A stretch of 64,000 bases of DNA from Metabacillus bambusae (GCF_017497975.1 NZ_JAGDEL010000009.1:62001-126000); one strand, 5' to 3'; positions 45,967-56,197 are shown, numbered from the stretch's first letter. A program made the numbers and translations. Notes: generated by a model from the sequence alone, not told the origin.

Positions 45967-47658
45967 CTATTTAATAGTTTGTAAATAATATACAACAGAT
46001 TCATATGGGCGAAGTTCCATTTTTTCAAATGTCTCAACAGAATCTGGATAGTTAGATACTAATTTTTTTCTTGAAAATCCGTCCACTTTGATGTGGTCAG
46101 GCAATGCGAATGTTGTTGATTTTTCATAAAAATTATTAACAACTAGTAGCTTTTCGTTTGCTGTTGTTCTTATATATGCAAAAATTTGTTGATCATCTTG
46201 TAATAGTAGCTCGTAATCGCCATCTGTAATAATGTCGTATTCTTTACGTAATGAAATTAGCTTTTGATAGTGATAAAAGATTGAGTTTGGATCATTTACA
46301 GCATCCTCTGCATTAATCTCTTTATAATTATTCGCGACATCAATCCAAGGAGTTCCAGTTGTGAAACCTGCATGTTTTGTGTTGTCCCATTGCACTGGAG
46401 TTCTAGAGTTATCACGTGATTTATGTCTTAGTATTTCAAGAATTTCTTCTTCAGACATGCACTTTTGCTGCAAAATGCTGTACATATTTAACGATTCAAC
46501 ATCACGGTATTTTTCAATCGATGTGAACTTAGGGTCTGTCATGCCAAACTCTTCGCCCTGATAAATATAAGGAGTTCCTTGCATCATATGAATGGTCGTT
46601 GCGAGCATTTTCGCTGATTCACGGTGATATTCTCCATCATTACCATAGCGGGAAACAATTCTAGGTTGATCATGGTTGCACCAAAATAGTGCATTCCAGC
46701 CTCCGCCTTTATTCATTCCTGTTTGCCAGGTGGATAAAATATTTTTTAATGCAAGGAAATCCATTTCTCCAATTGCCCATTTTTCACCATTAGGGTAGTC
46801 GACCTTTAAATGATGGAAGTTAAACGTCATACTTAGTTCTTGACGCTCGGGATTGGAATATTTAATACAATGGTCAATTGTCGTGGAGGACATTTCACCG
46901 ACTGTCATACTATTATGTTTTGAGAACACTTCCGTATTCATTTCATGAATATACTCGTGGACGAGAGGACCATCTGTGTAAAATTTTCTTCCATCACCAG
47001 GTGGTACTGATCCGTCATCATCTGGGAAGTCTTGATTTTTCGAAATGAGGTTGATGACATCAAGACGGAATCCATCGACACCCTTTTCAAACCAAAATTC
47101 CATCATTTTATAGACTTCATTACGAAGGCCTTCATTTTCCCAATTTAAATCAGCCTGTGTGACATCAAATAGATGGAGGTAATATTGTTCTGTTTTCTTG
47201 TCGTATTCCCATGCAGGGCCACCAAATTTTGATTCCCAGTTGGTAGGTAAAGAACCATCAGCTTTAGGATCCTTCCAAATGTAGAAATCACGATATGGGT
47301 TATCCTTTGATGATGCAGCTTGCTTGAACCACTCATGCTCAGTTGATGTGTGATTTACAACAATATCCATAATGACTTTAATGCCATGTTGATGAGCCTT
47401 ATCAAGTAATTCATCAAAGTCTTCCATTGTGCCATACTCTTCATGAATCGAGTAGTAATCACTAATATCGTAGCCATTATCTTTTTGCGGAGATGCATAA
47501 ATCGGTGTAAGCCAGATGATATCTACACCTAGTTTTTCTAAGTAATTTAGTTTGCTAATAATCCCCTGTAGATCGCCTACCCCGCTTCCATTCGTATCAT
47601 TAAAGCTTTTCGGGTAAATTTGATAGACGACCGCTTTTTTCCACCAAGGTTGTTTCAT
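45967..47658 (-). CDS. treA: Alpha,alpha-phosphotrehalase (trehalose-6-phosphate hydrolase)
   Basis: 563 residues, GH13 family. Conserved regions are present in order: DIVVNHTS, GFRLDVINLI with the nucleophile Asp, VGEMSSTT with the acid/base Glu, and NHDQPR. The N-terminus PWWKKAVVYQIYPKSFNDTN is characteristic of TreA/TreC. It splits trehalose-6-phosphate into glucose and glucose-6-phosphate in the cytoplasm. It lies 93 bases downstream of the PTS gene in the same direction. Confidence 0.96.
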   Translation of the reverse strand: MKQPWWKKAVVYQIYPKSFNDTNGSGVGDLQGIISKLNYLEKLGVDIIWLTPIYASPQKDNGYDISDYYSIHEEYGTMEDFDELLDKAHQHGIKVIMDIVVNHTSTEHEWFKQAASSKDNPYRDFYIWKDPKADGSLPTNWESKFGGPAWEYDKKTEQYYLHLFDVTQADLNWENEGLRNEVYKMMEFWFEKGVDGFRLDVINLISKNQDFPDDDGSVPPGDGRKFYTDGPLVHEYIHEMNTEVFSKHNSMTVGEMSSTTIDHCIKYSNPERQELSMTFNFHHLKVDYPNGEKWAIGEMDFLALKNILSTWQTGMNKGGGWNALFWCNHDQPRIVSRYGNDGEYHRESAKMLATTIHMMQGTPYIYQGEEFGMTDPKFTSIEKYRDVESLNMYSILQQKCMSEEEILEILRHKSRDNSRTPVQWDNTKHAGFTTGTPWIDVANNYKEINAEDAVNDPNSIFYHYQKLISLRKEYDIITDGDYELLLQDDQQIFAYIRTTANEKLLVVNNFYEKSTTFALPDHIKVDGFSRKKLVSNYPDSVETFEKMELRPYESVVYYLQTIK

Positions 47659-47711
47659 TTTTTACACCATCCTGTCAGGTTCAATATTTTGCTATATGAT
47701 GTGAAATAGCA

Positions 47712-47740
47712 GGGAGCCTAATCTAAACGATAGGCTCTCC
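47712..47740 (-). promoter_or_regulatory. Hairpin between treP and treA
   Basis: GAGCCTA at 47714-47720 pairs with TAGGCTC at 47731-47737. No U-tract on the minus strand, so an RNA-processing or partial attenuation element is more likely than a full terminator. Confidence 0.5.
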
Positions 47741-47751
47741 GCTTTTATCTA

Positions 47752-49152
47752 TTATTTTTCTTTACGCATTTTCCCGAATAACAAGGTTAGGACAAATGGT
47801 ACTACAATTACAATGGCCATACCGATAAAGAATGATCCCCAGTTTTCCGGGAAGATGGATAGGAATCCGGGTAGGCCACCGACACCTATAGATGGAGCCT
47901 TTACGCCTTGAATTGAGATAAACGCTCCTGCAAGTGCCGACCCAATAATAGCTGAGATGAAGGCAAAGCGGAATCGTAAGTTTACACCGAACATTGCTGG
48001 CTCAGTAATACCAAGATAAGCAGAAACAGCGGATGTTATCGATAGACTTTTGAGTTTCTCATCTTTTAATATGAACATCATTGCTAGCGCTGCGGTACCT
48101 TGAGCAATATTTGATAATGCAACCATTGGCCATAAGAAGGTACCGCCAGTGTTGCCGATTAACTGTAGGTCTACTGCTAAGAATGTATGGTGCATACCCG
48201 TGATAACTAAAGGTGCGTAAAGCCCACCGTAAATTAATCCTCCAACAATTGGTGCTACATCGAAAATTCCTACAACCGCATCTGTAATAACGTTACCAAT
48301 TGCAAATGTAATTGGTCCAATTGCGATAAATGAAACAAGTCCGGTTACCAAAAGCGTAATTGGTGCAACAAGTAGTAGCTGAAATGCATCTGGAATGAGT
48401 TTTCTTAAGAACACTTCAAGCTTAGATAACACATATGAAGCAAGCAGGACTGGTAAAACTTGTCCTTGGTAACCAACCTTCTGTACTTCTAAACCAAATA
48501 AGTTCCATGTCGGAATTTCCTCAGCTGCTCCATAGCCCCAAGCGTTTAAAAGGTCAGGGTGAACAAGCATTAAACCAAGCACGATACCTAGTAATGGACT
48601 TCCACCGAATCTATTTACAGCAGACCAACCGATTAATCCAGGTAAGAACACAAACGCAGTGTTAGCTATTAAGTTAATGATGCTTGCTACATCTGCCCAT
48701 TGAGGATAAACCTCGATTAAAGCCTCATCAAAGAAAATTCCTGGCCCCGTTAAGAGGTTATTGATCCCCATTAATAAACCAGCTGTAACAATGGCAGGTA
48801 AGATAGGAATAAAGATATCTGCTAATGTTTTAATCGCACGTTGTAGAGGGTTTAAATTCTTCTCAGAAGCTTTTTTTACATCATCTTTAGATGCTTCCCC
48901 TACTCCAGTTTGACTTACGAGCTCTTTATATACCTTATCAACAGTACCTTGGCCAATAACTACTTGAAACTGTCCATTGGTTGAAAATGACCCTTTTACA
49001 AGATCGATCGATTCAAGCGCCTCTTTATCTACTTTTCCTTCATCTGCTAACGCAAAGCGTAAGCGTGTAACACAGTGTGTAGCTGCTGATATATTATCTT
49101 TACCACCTATTGCATCTATAATTTGACTTACTTGTTTTTGATCAACACTCAT
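47752..49152 (-). CDS. treP: Trehalose-specific PTS transporter, EIIBC
   Basis: 466 residues from the ATG at 49152, which has GGAGGGAAAACC upstream; the frame stays open beyond it but the MSVDQKQVSQ start is the family one. The EIIB domain (about 1-90) has the phospho-cysteine at residue 27 (THCVTRLRFAL); the EIIC domain has about ten helices and the conserved GLYAPLVITGMHHTF. There is no EIIA domain, so phosphate comes from another enzyme, as known for B. subtilis TreP. It imports trehalose as trehalose-6-phosphate. Confidence 0.95.
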   Translation of the reverse strand: MSVDQKQVSQIIDAIGGKDNISAATHCVTRLRFALADEGKVDKEALESIDLVKGSFSTNGQFQVVIGQGTVDKVYKELVSQTGVGEASKDDVKKASEKNLNPLQRAIKTLADIFIPILPAIVTAGLLMGINNLLTGPGIFFDEALIEVYPQWADVASIINLIANTAFVFLPGLIGWSAVNRFGGSPLLGIVLGLMLVHPDLLNAWGYGAAEEIPTWNLFGLEVQKVGYQGQVLPVLLASYVLSKLEVFLRKLIPDAFQLLLVAPITLLVTGLVSFIAIGPITFAIGNVITDAVVGIFDVAPIVGGLIYGGLYAPLVITGMHHTFLAVDLQLIGNTGGTFLWPMVALSNIAQGTAALAMMFILKDEKLKSLSITSAVSAYLGITEPAMFGVNLRFRFAFISAIIGSALAGAFISIQGVKAPSIGVGGLPGFLSIFPENWGSFFIGMAIVIVVPFVLTLLFGKMRKEK

Positions 49153-49246
49153 GGTTTTCCCTCCATACCCATCAATTTGGTAAAAATATTTTAATACATA
49201 TTTGCACAAGCGTAGCGTTTTCATTATTGAAGCAGCCTGTCGAAAT

Positions 49247-49298
49247 ATGTATATACATGTCATGTGTTTATCTTAAACTTGTATATACATGTTGTCAA
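49247..49298 (-). promoter_or_regulatory. treP promoter with two TreR operators
   Basis: On the minus strand TTGACA (49293-49298) and TAAGAT (49270-49275) are separated by 17 bases. ATGTATATACAA (49279-49290) fills the spacer, and a second palindrome ATGTATATACAT lies at 49247-49258, just downstream of the start point. Both match the known TreR operator core TGTATATACA. A weak cre-like TGAAAACGCATTTA lies just upstream of the -35. Confidence 0.88.
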
Positions 49299-49500
49299 TA
49301 AAAATAAATGCGTTTTCAAATAATAATTGTAGTAAATTATTCCCGCTACTCTAAATAGTTCAAACCCCTACTTTATGATTTTTTTCTCTCAATAGTAGTG
49401 CGTCATTGTTTTGAAAAGATACACATGTTAAAACATAGGTAGACCATTTTTTTCGCAACAGAAATGAAGTAATAACTATAGAAATAGAGAGGACGATAAT

Positions 49501-50613
49501 ATGAACTTTAAAGACAGAATTGAACCTTTCCTCATTACGGATGATCTAATCGTTCAGGAATTTGTTGTCCAAGCCTTACATGATTACCCAAATGTTAGTA
49601 AGAGCTGGGTTGAAAAGCTTGTCAGAGAAGCTGTGGAAAATGAAGAAAAAAGCTCGACAATTTTAATTTATTTATCAATTGATCCTATGCATGAAGAGAT
49701 TGTTGGACATTTAGTTGAAGGAGCCCGACGTGCGCCTAGTAATATGCGCCATTTATATTTTCAGTTGTTAGCTGATTTGGATCCTGAACTTGCCTTAAAA
49801 CATAAGGAGGATCTAACTCCATTTCTTCCTAATGATTACTGGTCTCTATATGATGTCCTAGTAAATAGGACTGAAGAAGAGGTCTGGATTTTATTTGAGG
49901 ACATTGTTAACAAGCTAGAGGCTGAAACAAACCTTAATTCGAATTTATATATAACAGCCAAAAAAGTTGCTTATACGCTTGTGAAAAAAGGTTGGGTAAC
50001 TGAAGCTCAACTAGATAAAACTGTACAAGAAAACCTAAAAGATAAATGGTTTAGTTATAATGGAATCCTTGTCGTCTATATGATTGGTTTAATGAAGAAT
50101 GATAAGTACATACAAACACTAGCCCCCTTGCTTGTACGAGATGAGGACATACTGCTAGAGGAAGTTGCCGCAACTTTGATTTCCTTGCAAACGGATGAGG
50201 TTGTCGAGGCGGTTGTGCCATATCTTTTAATTGAAGAATCGAATATTTTTGCTGCTTCTATAATAGAGAATATCAAGACTGATTATGCAGTAGAGGTTTT
50301 ACGAAATGCTTATCGTGAGGTCGAGGATGAAGATAGTCAAGCCATCATTATTGAAGCACTTGTCCATCAGTTAAGTCCTGCAGCAGAACCAGAAATTAAT
50401 CAATATGTAAGTGAAAGGCCTACCTCATTTTTAGTTGAAGTTGAGCAGTTAGCGTATAGCTACTATAAAATCATTGGGTTGGATCATCCACTTATGGAGG
50501 AATGGAAGTTGAAATTAACTAAGGCTGGTCCGCCTGTAAGTACTGAAAAGGTTGGAAGAAATGAACCATGCCCTTGTGGAAGTGGGAAAAAGTACAAAAA
50601 ATGCTGCGGGTAA
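49501..50613 (+). CDS. HEAT-repeat-like protein with C-terminal SEC-C zinc motif
   Basis: 370 residues. The first 340 are helical repeats (pairs such as [20 protein letters not shown]) resembling HEAT repeats. The end [17 protein letters not shown] is the SEC-C zinc-binding motif with four Cys/His-type ligands, as at the tail of SecA, where it contacts SecB and ribosomes. The function is not known; it is perhaps an adaptor protein. The start ATG has AGAGAGGACG upstream. Confidence 0.85.
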   Translation: MNFKDRIEPFLITDDLIVQEFVVQALHDYPNVSKSWVEKLVREAVENEEKSSTILIYLSIDPMHEEIVGHLVEGARRAPSNMRHLYFQLLADLDPELALKHKEDLTPFLPNDYWSLYDVLVNRTEEEVWILFEDIVNKLEAETNLNSNLYITAKKVAYTLVKKGWVTEAQLDKTVQENLKDKWFSYNGILVVYMIGLMKNDKYIQTLAPLLVRDEDILLEEVAATLISLQTDEVVEAVVPYLLIEESNIFAASIIENIKTDYAVEVLRNAYREVEDEDSQAIIIEALVHQLSPAAEPEINQYVSERPTSFLVEVEQLAYSYYKIIGLDHPLMEEWKLKLTKAGPPVSTEKVGRNEPCPCGSGKKYKKCCG

Positions 50614-50743
50614 GTTAATTAATGTTAGCACGCTTTGAAGTGAGAGAATCGAAAAATCCACCGATTCTCTCAATATCAAGCGCAAATTCCTCGTTTGACA
50701 GAAAACTGTTCGGAACTAGAACATTACTACTTTATAGTTGAAA

Positions 50744-52477
50744 TTAAAGAATAACATCAATATGTTTAAAGTCTTTCACTTGAAAGAGTCCGAGATCAGT
50801 AAGTTTTAGTTCTGGTATTACCGGTAAAGCCAAAAACGACAAAGTTAAAAAAGGATTAAAGTTCCCTTTAAAGCCAATTTCTTTTAAGGCATGATCGATA
50901 AGCATTAACTTATCATTTATGATTGCAAAGGGACTAGCAGTCATCAATCCAGATATTTCTAGTGGTAAAGAAGCTAGTATTTCACCATCCTTTACAACAA
51001 CCATTCCTCCACCCATATCCTTCATCATTTCAGTTGCTTTGTATAAATCATAATCGTTTGTAGCAAGTGCAACAACATTATGTGAATCATGGGCGATAGT
51101 TGTGGCAATTGCTCCGGTTGTTAGACCGAACCCCTTTACGATGCCTAACCCAATATTTCCTGTATGGCTATGTCGTTCAATTACAGCAATTTTAAGCTGA
51201 TCCTTATCAATCGATGGTTGAAAGAACCCATTGCTTGTTTCGATTTCTTCGACAATATGCCTCGTTATTATTTTATTTGGAAGAACCTCAATAATATTTG
51301 CTTTAGCATTCTCTGGAGATTTTAATCGTAACTCATCGACTGCGAAATTTTTAAAATGAACTGTATTTAATAACCTGTTAGGTATCCTTACATCTGCTGT
51401 AGTGTTTTCGGTGTTAATAAAAACACCCTTTTCGGCTATACGTTTGCCTTTGATAAAAACTTGGTCTATTTCAACCGTCTCAAGATCATTTAATAAGATC
51501 AGATCTGCATCATACCCAGGAGCAATTGCACCCTTTGTCTTTAAGTCGAAGCATTCAGCTGCATTAATTGTAGCCATTTGGTATGCAAGAATCGGATCTA
51601 ACCCGTTTTTAATGGAAAGCGAAATACTATAATCGATGCTACCTTCAGCAAGTAAATCATCTAAATGTTTATCATCAGTAACAAATAAACAGCGACGGGC
51701 ATTTCTTTCAGTGACCACTGGCAATAATGATACTAAATCCTTTGCAGCAGACCCTTCTCTAAGCATGACATACATGCCCCTTTTTAAACGATCATACGCT
51801 TCTTCTGGTGTGACACATTCATGGTCTGTTTTTATACCAGCTGTTAAGTAAACATTTAAGGGATCACCTGAAATTCCAGCTGCATGGCCGTCAATTTTTT
51901 TCGATAGCAGATTAGCGGCATGGAGCTTTTTTAACATGGCTGGATCTTGATTAAATACTGATGGAAAGTCCATGACTTCTCCTAAGCCTAATACGCAGTC
52001 ATGCTCATAAAAAGGTTGCAAGTCTTCAGCTGAAAGAATTGCGCCAGCATGTTCAAACGGTGTTGCAGGAACACATGAAGGGAGCATGTAATAAATGTTT
52101 AAGGGTGCGTCCTTCGCGGAATCGATCATAAACTGTATTCCATCGGTTCCATTAACATTTGCAATCTCATGAGGATCAGCAATGACCGTAGTTACTCCAT
52201 GTGGTATAACAACCTGTGAGAATTGAAAAGGCGTTACCATCGCAGATTCGATATGAACATGGCCATCGATAAAGCCTGGAGAGATAAACTTTCCTTCTGC
52301 ATCAAGCGTTTTTACCCCTTCATAGTCGCCAATCCCAACAATGATTCCGTCAGTAATGGCGATTGTTTCTTCAATCAATTCACCATTAAATACATCAATG
52401 ATTTTACCGTTTTTAATGACTAAATCAGCCTTTATTTTCTTGGCTGATGCTGTGAGCTTTCTTATAAATGGTTCCAT
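50744..52477 (-). CDS. ade: Adenine deaminase
   Basis: 577 residues from the ATG at 52477 (AAAGGAG 10 bases upstream); the open frame extends 14 codons further but MEPFIRKLTASAKKIKADLV is the family start. The amidohydrolase metal motif GHVHIES (about residue 80), ADPHEIAN (about 108) and VTDDKH (about 270) are present, plus the C-terminal domain with AHDSHN. It converts adenine to hypoxanthine with release of ammonia. A long leader with an intrinsic terminator precedes it. Confidence 0.95.
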   Translation of the reverse strand: MEPFIRKLTASAKKIKADLVIKNGKIIDVFNGELIEETIAITDGIIVGIGDYEGVKTLDAEGKFISPGFIDGHVHIESAMVTPFQFSQVVIPHGVTTVIADPHEIANVNGTDGIQFMIDSAKDAPLNIYYMLPSCVPATPFEHAGAILSAEDLQPFYEHDCVLGLGEVMDFPSVFNQDPAMLKKLHAANLLSKKIDGHAAGISGDPLNVYLTAGIKTDHECVTPEEAYDRLKRGMYVMLREGSAAKDLVSLLPVVTERNARRCLFVTDDKHLDDLLAEGSIDYSISLSIKNGLDPILAYQMATINAAECFDLKTKGAIAPGYDADLILLNDLETVEIDQVFIKGKRIAEKGVFINTENTTADVRIPNRLLNTVHFKNFAVDELRLKSPENAKANIIEVLPNKIITRHIVEEIETSNGFFQPSIDKDQLKIAVIERHSHTGNIGLGIVKGFGLTTGAIATTIAHDSHNVVALATNDYDLYKATEMMKDMGGGMVVVKDGEILASLPLEISGLMTASPFAIINDKLMLIDHALKEIGFKGNFNPFLTLSFLALPVIPELKLTDLGLFQVKDFKHIDVIL

Positions 52478-52505
52478 AAAAATAAAAACTCCTTTCGTTA
52501 TATAC

Positions 52506-52551
52506 GAAAAAAACCGCATGAAAAAAGTGTGAATTACTTCCTTTCTGCGGC
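52506..52551 (-). terminator. Leader terminator (candidate attenuator) before ade
   Basis: On the minus strand GCCGCAGAAAGGAAGT pairs almost completely with ACTTTTTTCATGCGGT and is followed by seven T, only about 14 bases before the ade ribosome binding site. Termination here would block ade expression. Confidence 0.75.
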
Positions 52552-52683
52552 TTTCGAATGACCTACTTTGAGAGTGAAAGAGAATGTTATGATATGCTTT
52601 TTGATTATTTAATGACTGTCTTTGTATAGATTTGGAAACAGCCTATTACGATAAATATTAGTTACCCTAACATTCTATGTCAA
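52552..52683 (-). promoter_or_regulatory. ade promoter and unassigned structured leader
   Basis: TTGACA (52678-52683) and TAATAT (52655-52660) with a 17-base spacer form a strong promoter about 170 bases before ade. The leader contains a hairpin GGCTGTTT/AGACAGTC (about 52595-52635) and later CAAAGTAGGTCATTCG. The conserved core of purine riboswitches (GTTTCTACC) is not present, so the class is unknown. Confidence 0.6.
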
Positions 52684-52737
52684 GTTTTTTAACGTTGTGT
52701 TAATGTGATCCTTTTACAATTAAAGCTTCAAACTGAT

Positions 52738-53679
52738 TTATTTTGATATAATCATTTCCCTTTTGCTTTTTTGGTGTCGTAACAAATCCTCTAATCCTCC
52801 AGCACCTAAGACAACACCAAATATGATAAAAATAAACCCGATTACTTGAGTGAAGGTAATCATTTCATCTAAAAACAGTGCAGCTCCAACTAATGCGAAG
52901 AATGGGTTAAGGTTAATGAATATCGCAGATTCGGCTGCACCAACTTTTCCAATCGCGTAATTGTATGTCATATGTCCAACAGATGTTGCTAAGAAGGCAG
53001 ATGCAAAAAAGATGATCCACACTGTGTACGATCCACTAGCCATAGCCATGCTTTGAATGCCATTTGGCTCTACAATTAGGCTGATGATGAATAAGAAAAC
53101 TGACCCAATGATCAACATATATCCTGTCATAAGACGTGGATCTAATGTTGAAGAAACCTTTTTGATCATGATAAAGCTTATCGTTTGTAAAAATATTGAT
53201 AAAAATACGTGAATATCACCTAAAGACATGAATTGTAGCCCTTCACCACTTTGGAACACAATAAATGAAATTCCGATAAAACCAAAAATAACTCCACAAA
53301 AGCGTAGTAAGGTCACTTTGTTTTTTAGAAAAAAGATTGCTAGAATCGTTGTTAATATAGGCCCCATACCTAATATAAGCCCACCGTTAGATGCTGACGT
53401 TCCCTTTAATCCAACGGATAAAAAGTAGTGATGCCCAACAACATTAAAAAGTGAACAGATGAGAATATAAAGAAATTCTTTTTTGGAGGGCTTTCTAATT
53501 AGTTTTAAGTAAAACAGGATGATGAACACACCAACACCTGCCGTGAAAATTCGGAGTGCTGTCATTGTGACTGGCATAAAGCTTGTGACAAGCAGTTTTG
53601 TCGCAATAACATTGAATCCCCAAATCACCATAACGAAAAATAGAGAAATATAAATTGGATATTTACTTTTGTTACTCAA
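52738..53679 (-). CDS. EamA/DMT family transporter
   Basis: 313 residues from a TTG start at 53679 with AAGGAAAAGA upstream (the frame opens further to 53706). Ten membrane helices arranged as two EamA repeats, each starting with a motif such as FFVMVIWGFNVIATK and ending near the AxxLGLxP-like IGFIFIIFGVVLG. It is a metabolite or drug exporter of the DMT superfamily; the substrate is unknown. Confidence 0.88.
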   Translation of the reverse strand: MSNKSKYPIYISLFFVMVIWGFNVIATKLLVTSFMPVTMTALRIFTAGVGVFIILFYLKLIRKPSKKEFLYILICSLFNVVGHHYFLSVGLKGTSASNGGLILGMGPILTTILAIFFLKNKVTLLRFCGVIFGFIGISFIVFQSGEGLQFMSLGDIHVFLSIFLQTISFIMIKKVSSTLDPRLMTGYMLIIGSVFLFIISLIVEPNGIQSMAMASGSYTVWIIFFASAFLATSVGHMTYNYAIGKVGAAESAIFINLNPFFALVGAALFLDEMITFTQVIGFIFIIFGVVLGAGGLEDLLRHQKSKREMIISK

Positions 53680-53851
53680 ATCTTTTCCTTCTTCCTTTTC
53701 CAACAATTTAGCTTAAAAACAGTGTCATAATATTTCATAAATCATATAGCAAACGACTCTATCTGTCTATAATCAAGCTATTATCGTTATTGCTGACTTC
53801 AAAGGGTTGTTCGTAAAAAAATCATTATGTAAGGGATTATTAGTTTCTAGA

Positions 53852-53893
53852 GGCTGACTCAAAAGGGTCTTCCCCTATGGTTTTGAGTCAGCC
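53852..53893. repeat. Short inverted repeat GGCTGACTCAAAA/TTTTGAGTCAGCC
   Basis: A perfect 13-bp inverted repeat around an 16-base loop, between two minus-strand genes. The arms equal the ends of the elements at 8608-8724 and resemble the 57 kb element. It may serve as a terminator for the PhoD-like gene, although no strong U-tract follows. Confidence 0.65.
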
Positions 53894-53936
53894 GAATAGG
53901 TTTCGTATTTGAATTGCTATTGGCGGTAGCTATTAG

Positions 53937-56042
53937 TTAGCAGTCTTCCTTCTTCTTTAAAGGTAGAGACTCAAACCTTCCATATTGTTCATTAGAGTCA
54001 AGTAATAGCATATTTTGAATAGCCTTATTCGTTCGTGTCAAAAGACCTAGGTTATTAGCTGTTTCTATGATAGTGCCATGTTCTAAAGATTGATAGCTAA
54101 TTTTTTCTTTCCACACTACGTTTCCTGACTGATGAGATAAGTCACTCTCTTTGAGAATATGATTCTGATCATCATAATATTTGTTTACCGTTTTCCCCTT
54201 TTGTCTGAGTGTCGTAATCCAAACAATGAGTTTGAGCAAACTCCCGAACAATCCTTCAAAGCTCATGTTCTTCATTGGACTACTTGTCAGCTGATAGATA
54301 GTGAGATGTTCTTTGTTTATTTCGACATCAGCTTTTACATTTGAAGCATAATGAACATCCCCCGATAAAATGATGCATTCGCTAGGCTTCCATTCCTTAA
54401 GGTGATGAAGAAAAGAAGAGAAGCCTTCAATATTATATTTCCAAGCTTCGAAGTCTAATTTGTAATGGACTGGGACACCTAGTGCTCGAAATGGGTAGAT
54501 ATTGTTTTTAAAAAAAGATTCGATCAAACCGATTCCATATAGTGGTGCTGGAGAAGCGATTATGAGAGGTTCCCCTTTATTCCAACCGCTATCTTGTAAT
54601 GTTTGATCAACAAGCTCCCATCCCTTTTCCCCAATTAACTTAGGCGTTTTTGCCGTTTCTTTAATCAAATTCATCCATTTTACATGCTTTGAAGTTGAAT
54701 CATATTCTCGTAATGTTCGAGTATCAAGGAATAGTGTCAAAGGTGTAGTTGGAGCGGTAAAATGCCATGATTGAAATTCCTCCAACGTTTGAAGCCAGTA
54801 CTTGTAAGCGGGTGTTCCTACATGGAAACCTTTGAAATACTGCTTCATGGCTGTAATAAAGGTTTGGTCAAAACGGCTTGGGTCATTTCCCCACCCTTGG
54901 AAAGCCCAGTATGCAGCAAGACCGTTAGCGATTGTATGTCTTCCTAATGGAGCAGTATGGACTTGTTTTTTCCATTCTAATGAAATATTCCAGTCATCTG
55001 TAATATCATGATCATCAAATATCATATAGGTGGGGATATTGGCTAATAAGCGTCGAACCTTTGCAACCGACTGTTGGAATTGGTTGATATCGAGTAATTG
55101 TTCATGATAGCGATCCTTACGCTGGAGATACTCATCATGATGCTCCTTAAGAGACGTTGCCTTTTTAGGAAAAGTAAAATGAACCAGATTGTTTTGATAA
55201 GCTTCCTCGAACGTATACAGCACATTCTCTTCCTTCGCCGCTTGCCAAAGTACTGGACTCCAGCTTAATAAGTACATTGTTGCATATTCTCCGAAAGTCA
55301 TAAGGTGGTTGTATGCATTGGAAGAGGTGAATTTACAAAGCTGTTCGACAATAAATTGTCTGCCCTGGATTTTTGTTATGCGCTGTTTAAGGCTACTCCT
55401 TTTAAGAGACGGCTCCACTATTGATAAGTCTTCCTGTTCATCTCCTATTAATTGATGGCTCATTTCTTGGATAATAGGAAAAATTGGATCTGCAACATCG
55501 TCTGCATAGATTTGATCACCTAACATATAGAGGGAGCTAGGCCTCGCTTCTTTATCTAATGGTTTTTGTGCAATCATTTCGTCTGCCTTTGCTAAGGCAT
55601 CCTGTCCTTTTCCGTGTAATTTTCTGCATGAGCCATAAAGAATGGTTGATTCTGCTTTTGAATTAATATAGAAGGTAGGATATGAGAAATCACCATAGAT
55701 AATTGAGTTAGGGTTGTCAGGAGAAAGTAGACCCAGGCTGTTTAAATCATATCTATTAGATCCCCTTGTAAAAAACAAATTATAGCCAAGTAATTGATCA
55801 ACAGGTAGGTTTTCTTGTGAAGGTGTGATGTGTACTAAATGGACAAAGAGTTGTTTTCCAAGACGAACAGATTTTAACTTTGTACGAACTTGTAGCTGTT
55901 TATCACCTTTGTTAGTTTGATTGCCTATTTGATAAAGATCTGCTTCTATATGAAAGTCCTTGCTTGTAGTAATCCAAATATACACCTGTGTTGGGTCTAC
56001 TTTGCGAATGATCGGTCCTGATAATAGGATTGGAAGTTCCAT
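53937..56042 (-). CDS. PhoD-like metallophosphatase
   Basis: 701 residues without an obvious signal peptide. The N-terminal beta domain (1-130) is followed by YGSCRKLHG, MLGDQIYADDV, FDDHDITDDWN (about residue 340) and ILSGDVHYAS, which supply metal ligands of the PhoD/purple-acid-like fold. PhoD enzymes are usually secreted phosphodiesterases; absence of a Tat or Sec signal suggests a cytoplasmic relative with unknown substrate. The length exceeds typical PhoD (about 560-580). Confidence 0.8.
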   Translation of the reverse strand: MELPILLSGPIIRKVDPTQVYIWITTSKDFHIEADLYQIGNQTNKGDKQLQVRTKLKSVRLGKQLFVHLVHITPSQENLPVDQLLGYNLFFTRGSNRYDLNSLGLLSPDNPNSIIYGDFSYPTFYINSKAESTILYGSCRKLHGKGQDALAKADEMIAQKPLDKEARPSSLYMLGDQIYADDVADPIFPIIQEMSHQLIGDEQEDLSIVEPSLKRSSLKQRITKIQGRQFIVEQLCKFTSSNAYNHLMTFGEYATMYLLSWSPVLWQAAKEENVLYTFEEAYQNNLVHFTFPKKATSLKEHHDEYLQRKDRYHEQLLDINQFQQSVAKVRRLLANIPTYMIFDDHDITDDWNISLEWKKQVHTAPLGRHTIANGLAAYWAFQGWGNDPSRFDQTFITAMKQYFKGFHVGTPAYKYWLQTLEEFQSWHFTAPTTPLTLFLDTRTLREYDSTSKHVKWMNLIKETAKTPKLIGEKGWELVDQTLQDSGWNKGEPLIIASPAPLYGIGLIESFFKNNIYPFRALGVPVHYKLDFEAWKYNIEGFSSFLHHLKEWKPSECIILSGDVHYASNVKADVEINKEHLTIYQLTSSPMKNMSFEGLFGSLLKLIVWITTLRQKGKTVNKYYDDQNHILKESDLSHQSGNVVWKEKISYQSLEHGTIIETANNLGLLTRTNKAIQNMLLLDSNEQYGRFESLPLKKKEDC

Positions 56043-56197
56043 TATTCAAGTCACCGCCTGAATAGGTATTTATACTAAGCTATTCAGGTGGTAATAAAAT
56101 GGTGAGGACAGGGAAAAGTCAAAGAAGGAAAGAAAGATTTGCTTAAATGAACCTTCTTCATTAAACTCTATATAGACATCTGTTATGGAGTGAAGGA

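Noticed and set aside
49153-49263. Upstream extension of treP by 37 residues
   Set aside because: It would be translated across the TreR operator and the expected start of transcription; the MSVDQKQ start has a strong GGAGGG.
52513-52700. Purine riboswitch before adenine deaminase
   Set aside because: The conserved three-way-junction core (TATAAT near the 5' side and GTTTCTACC) is not found, so only a generic leader is reported.
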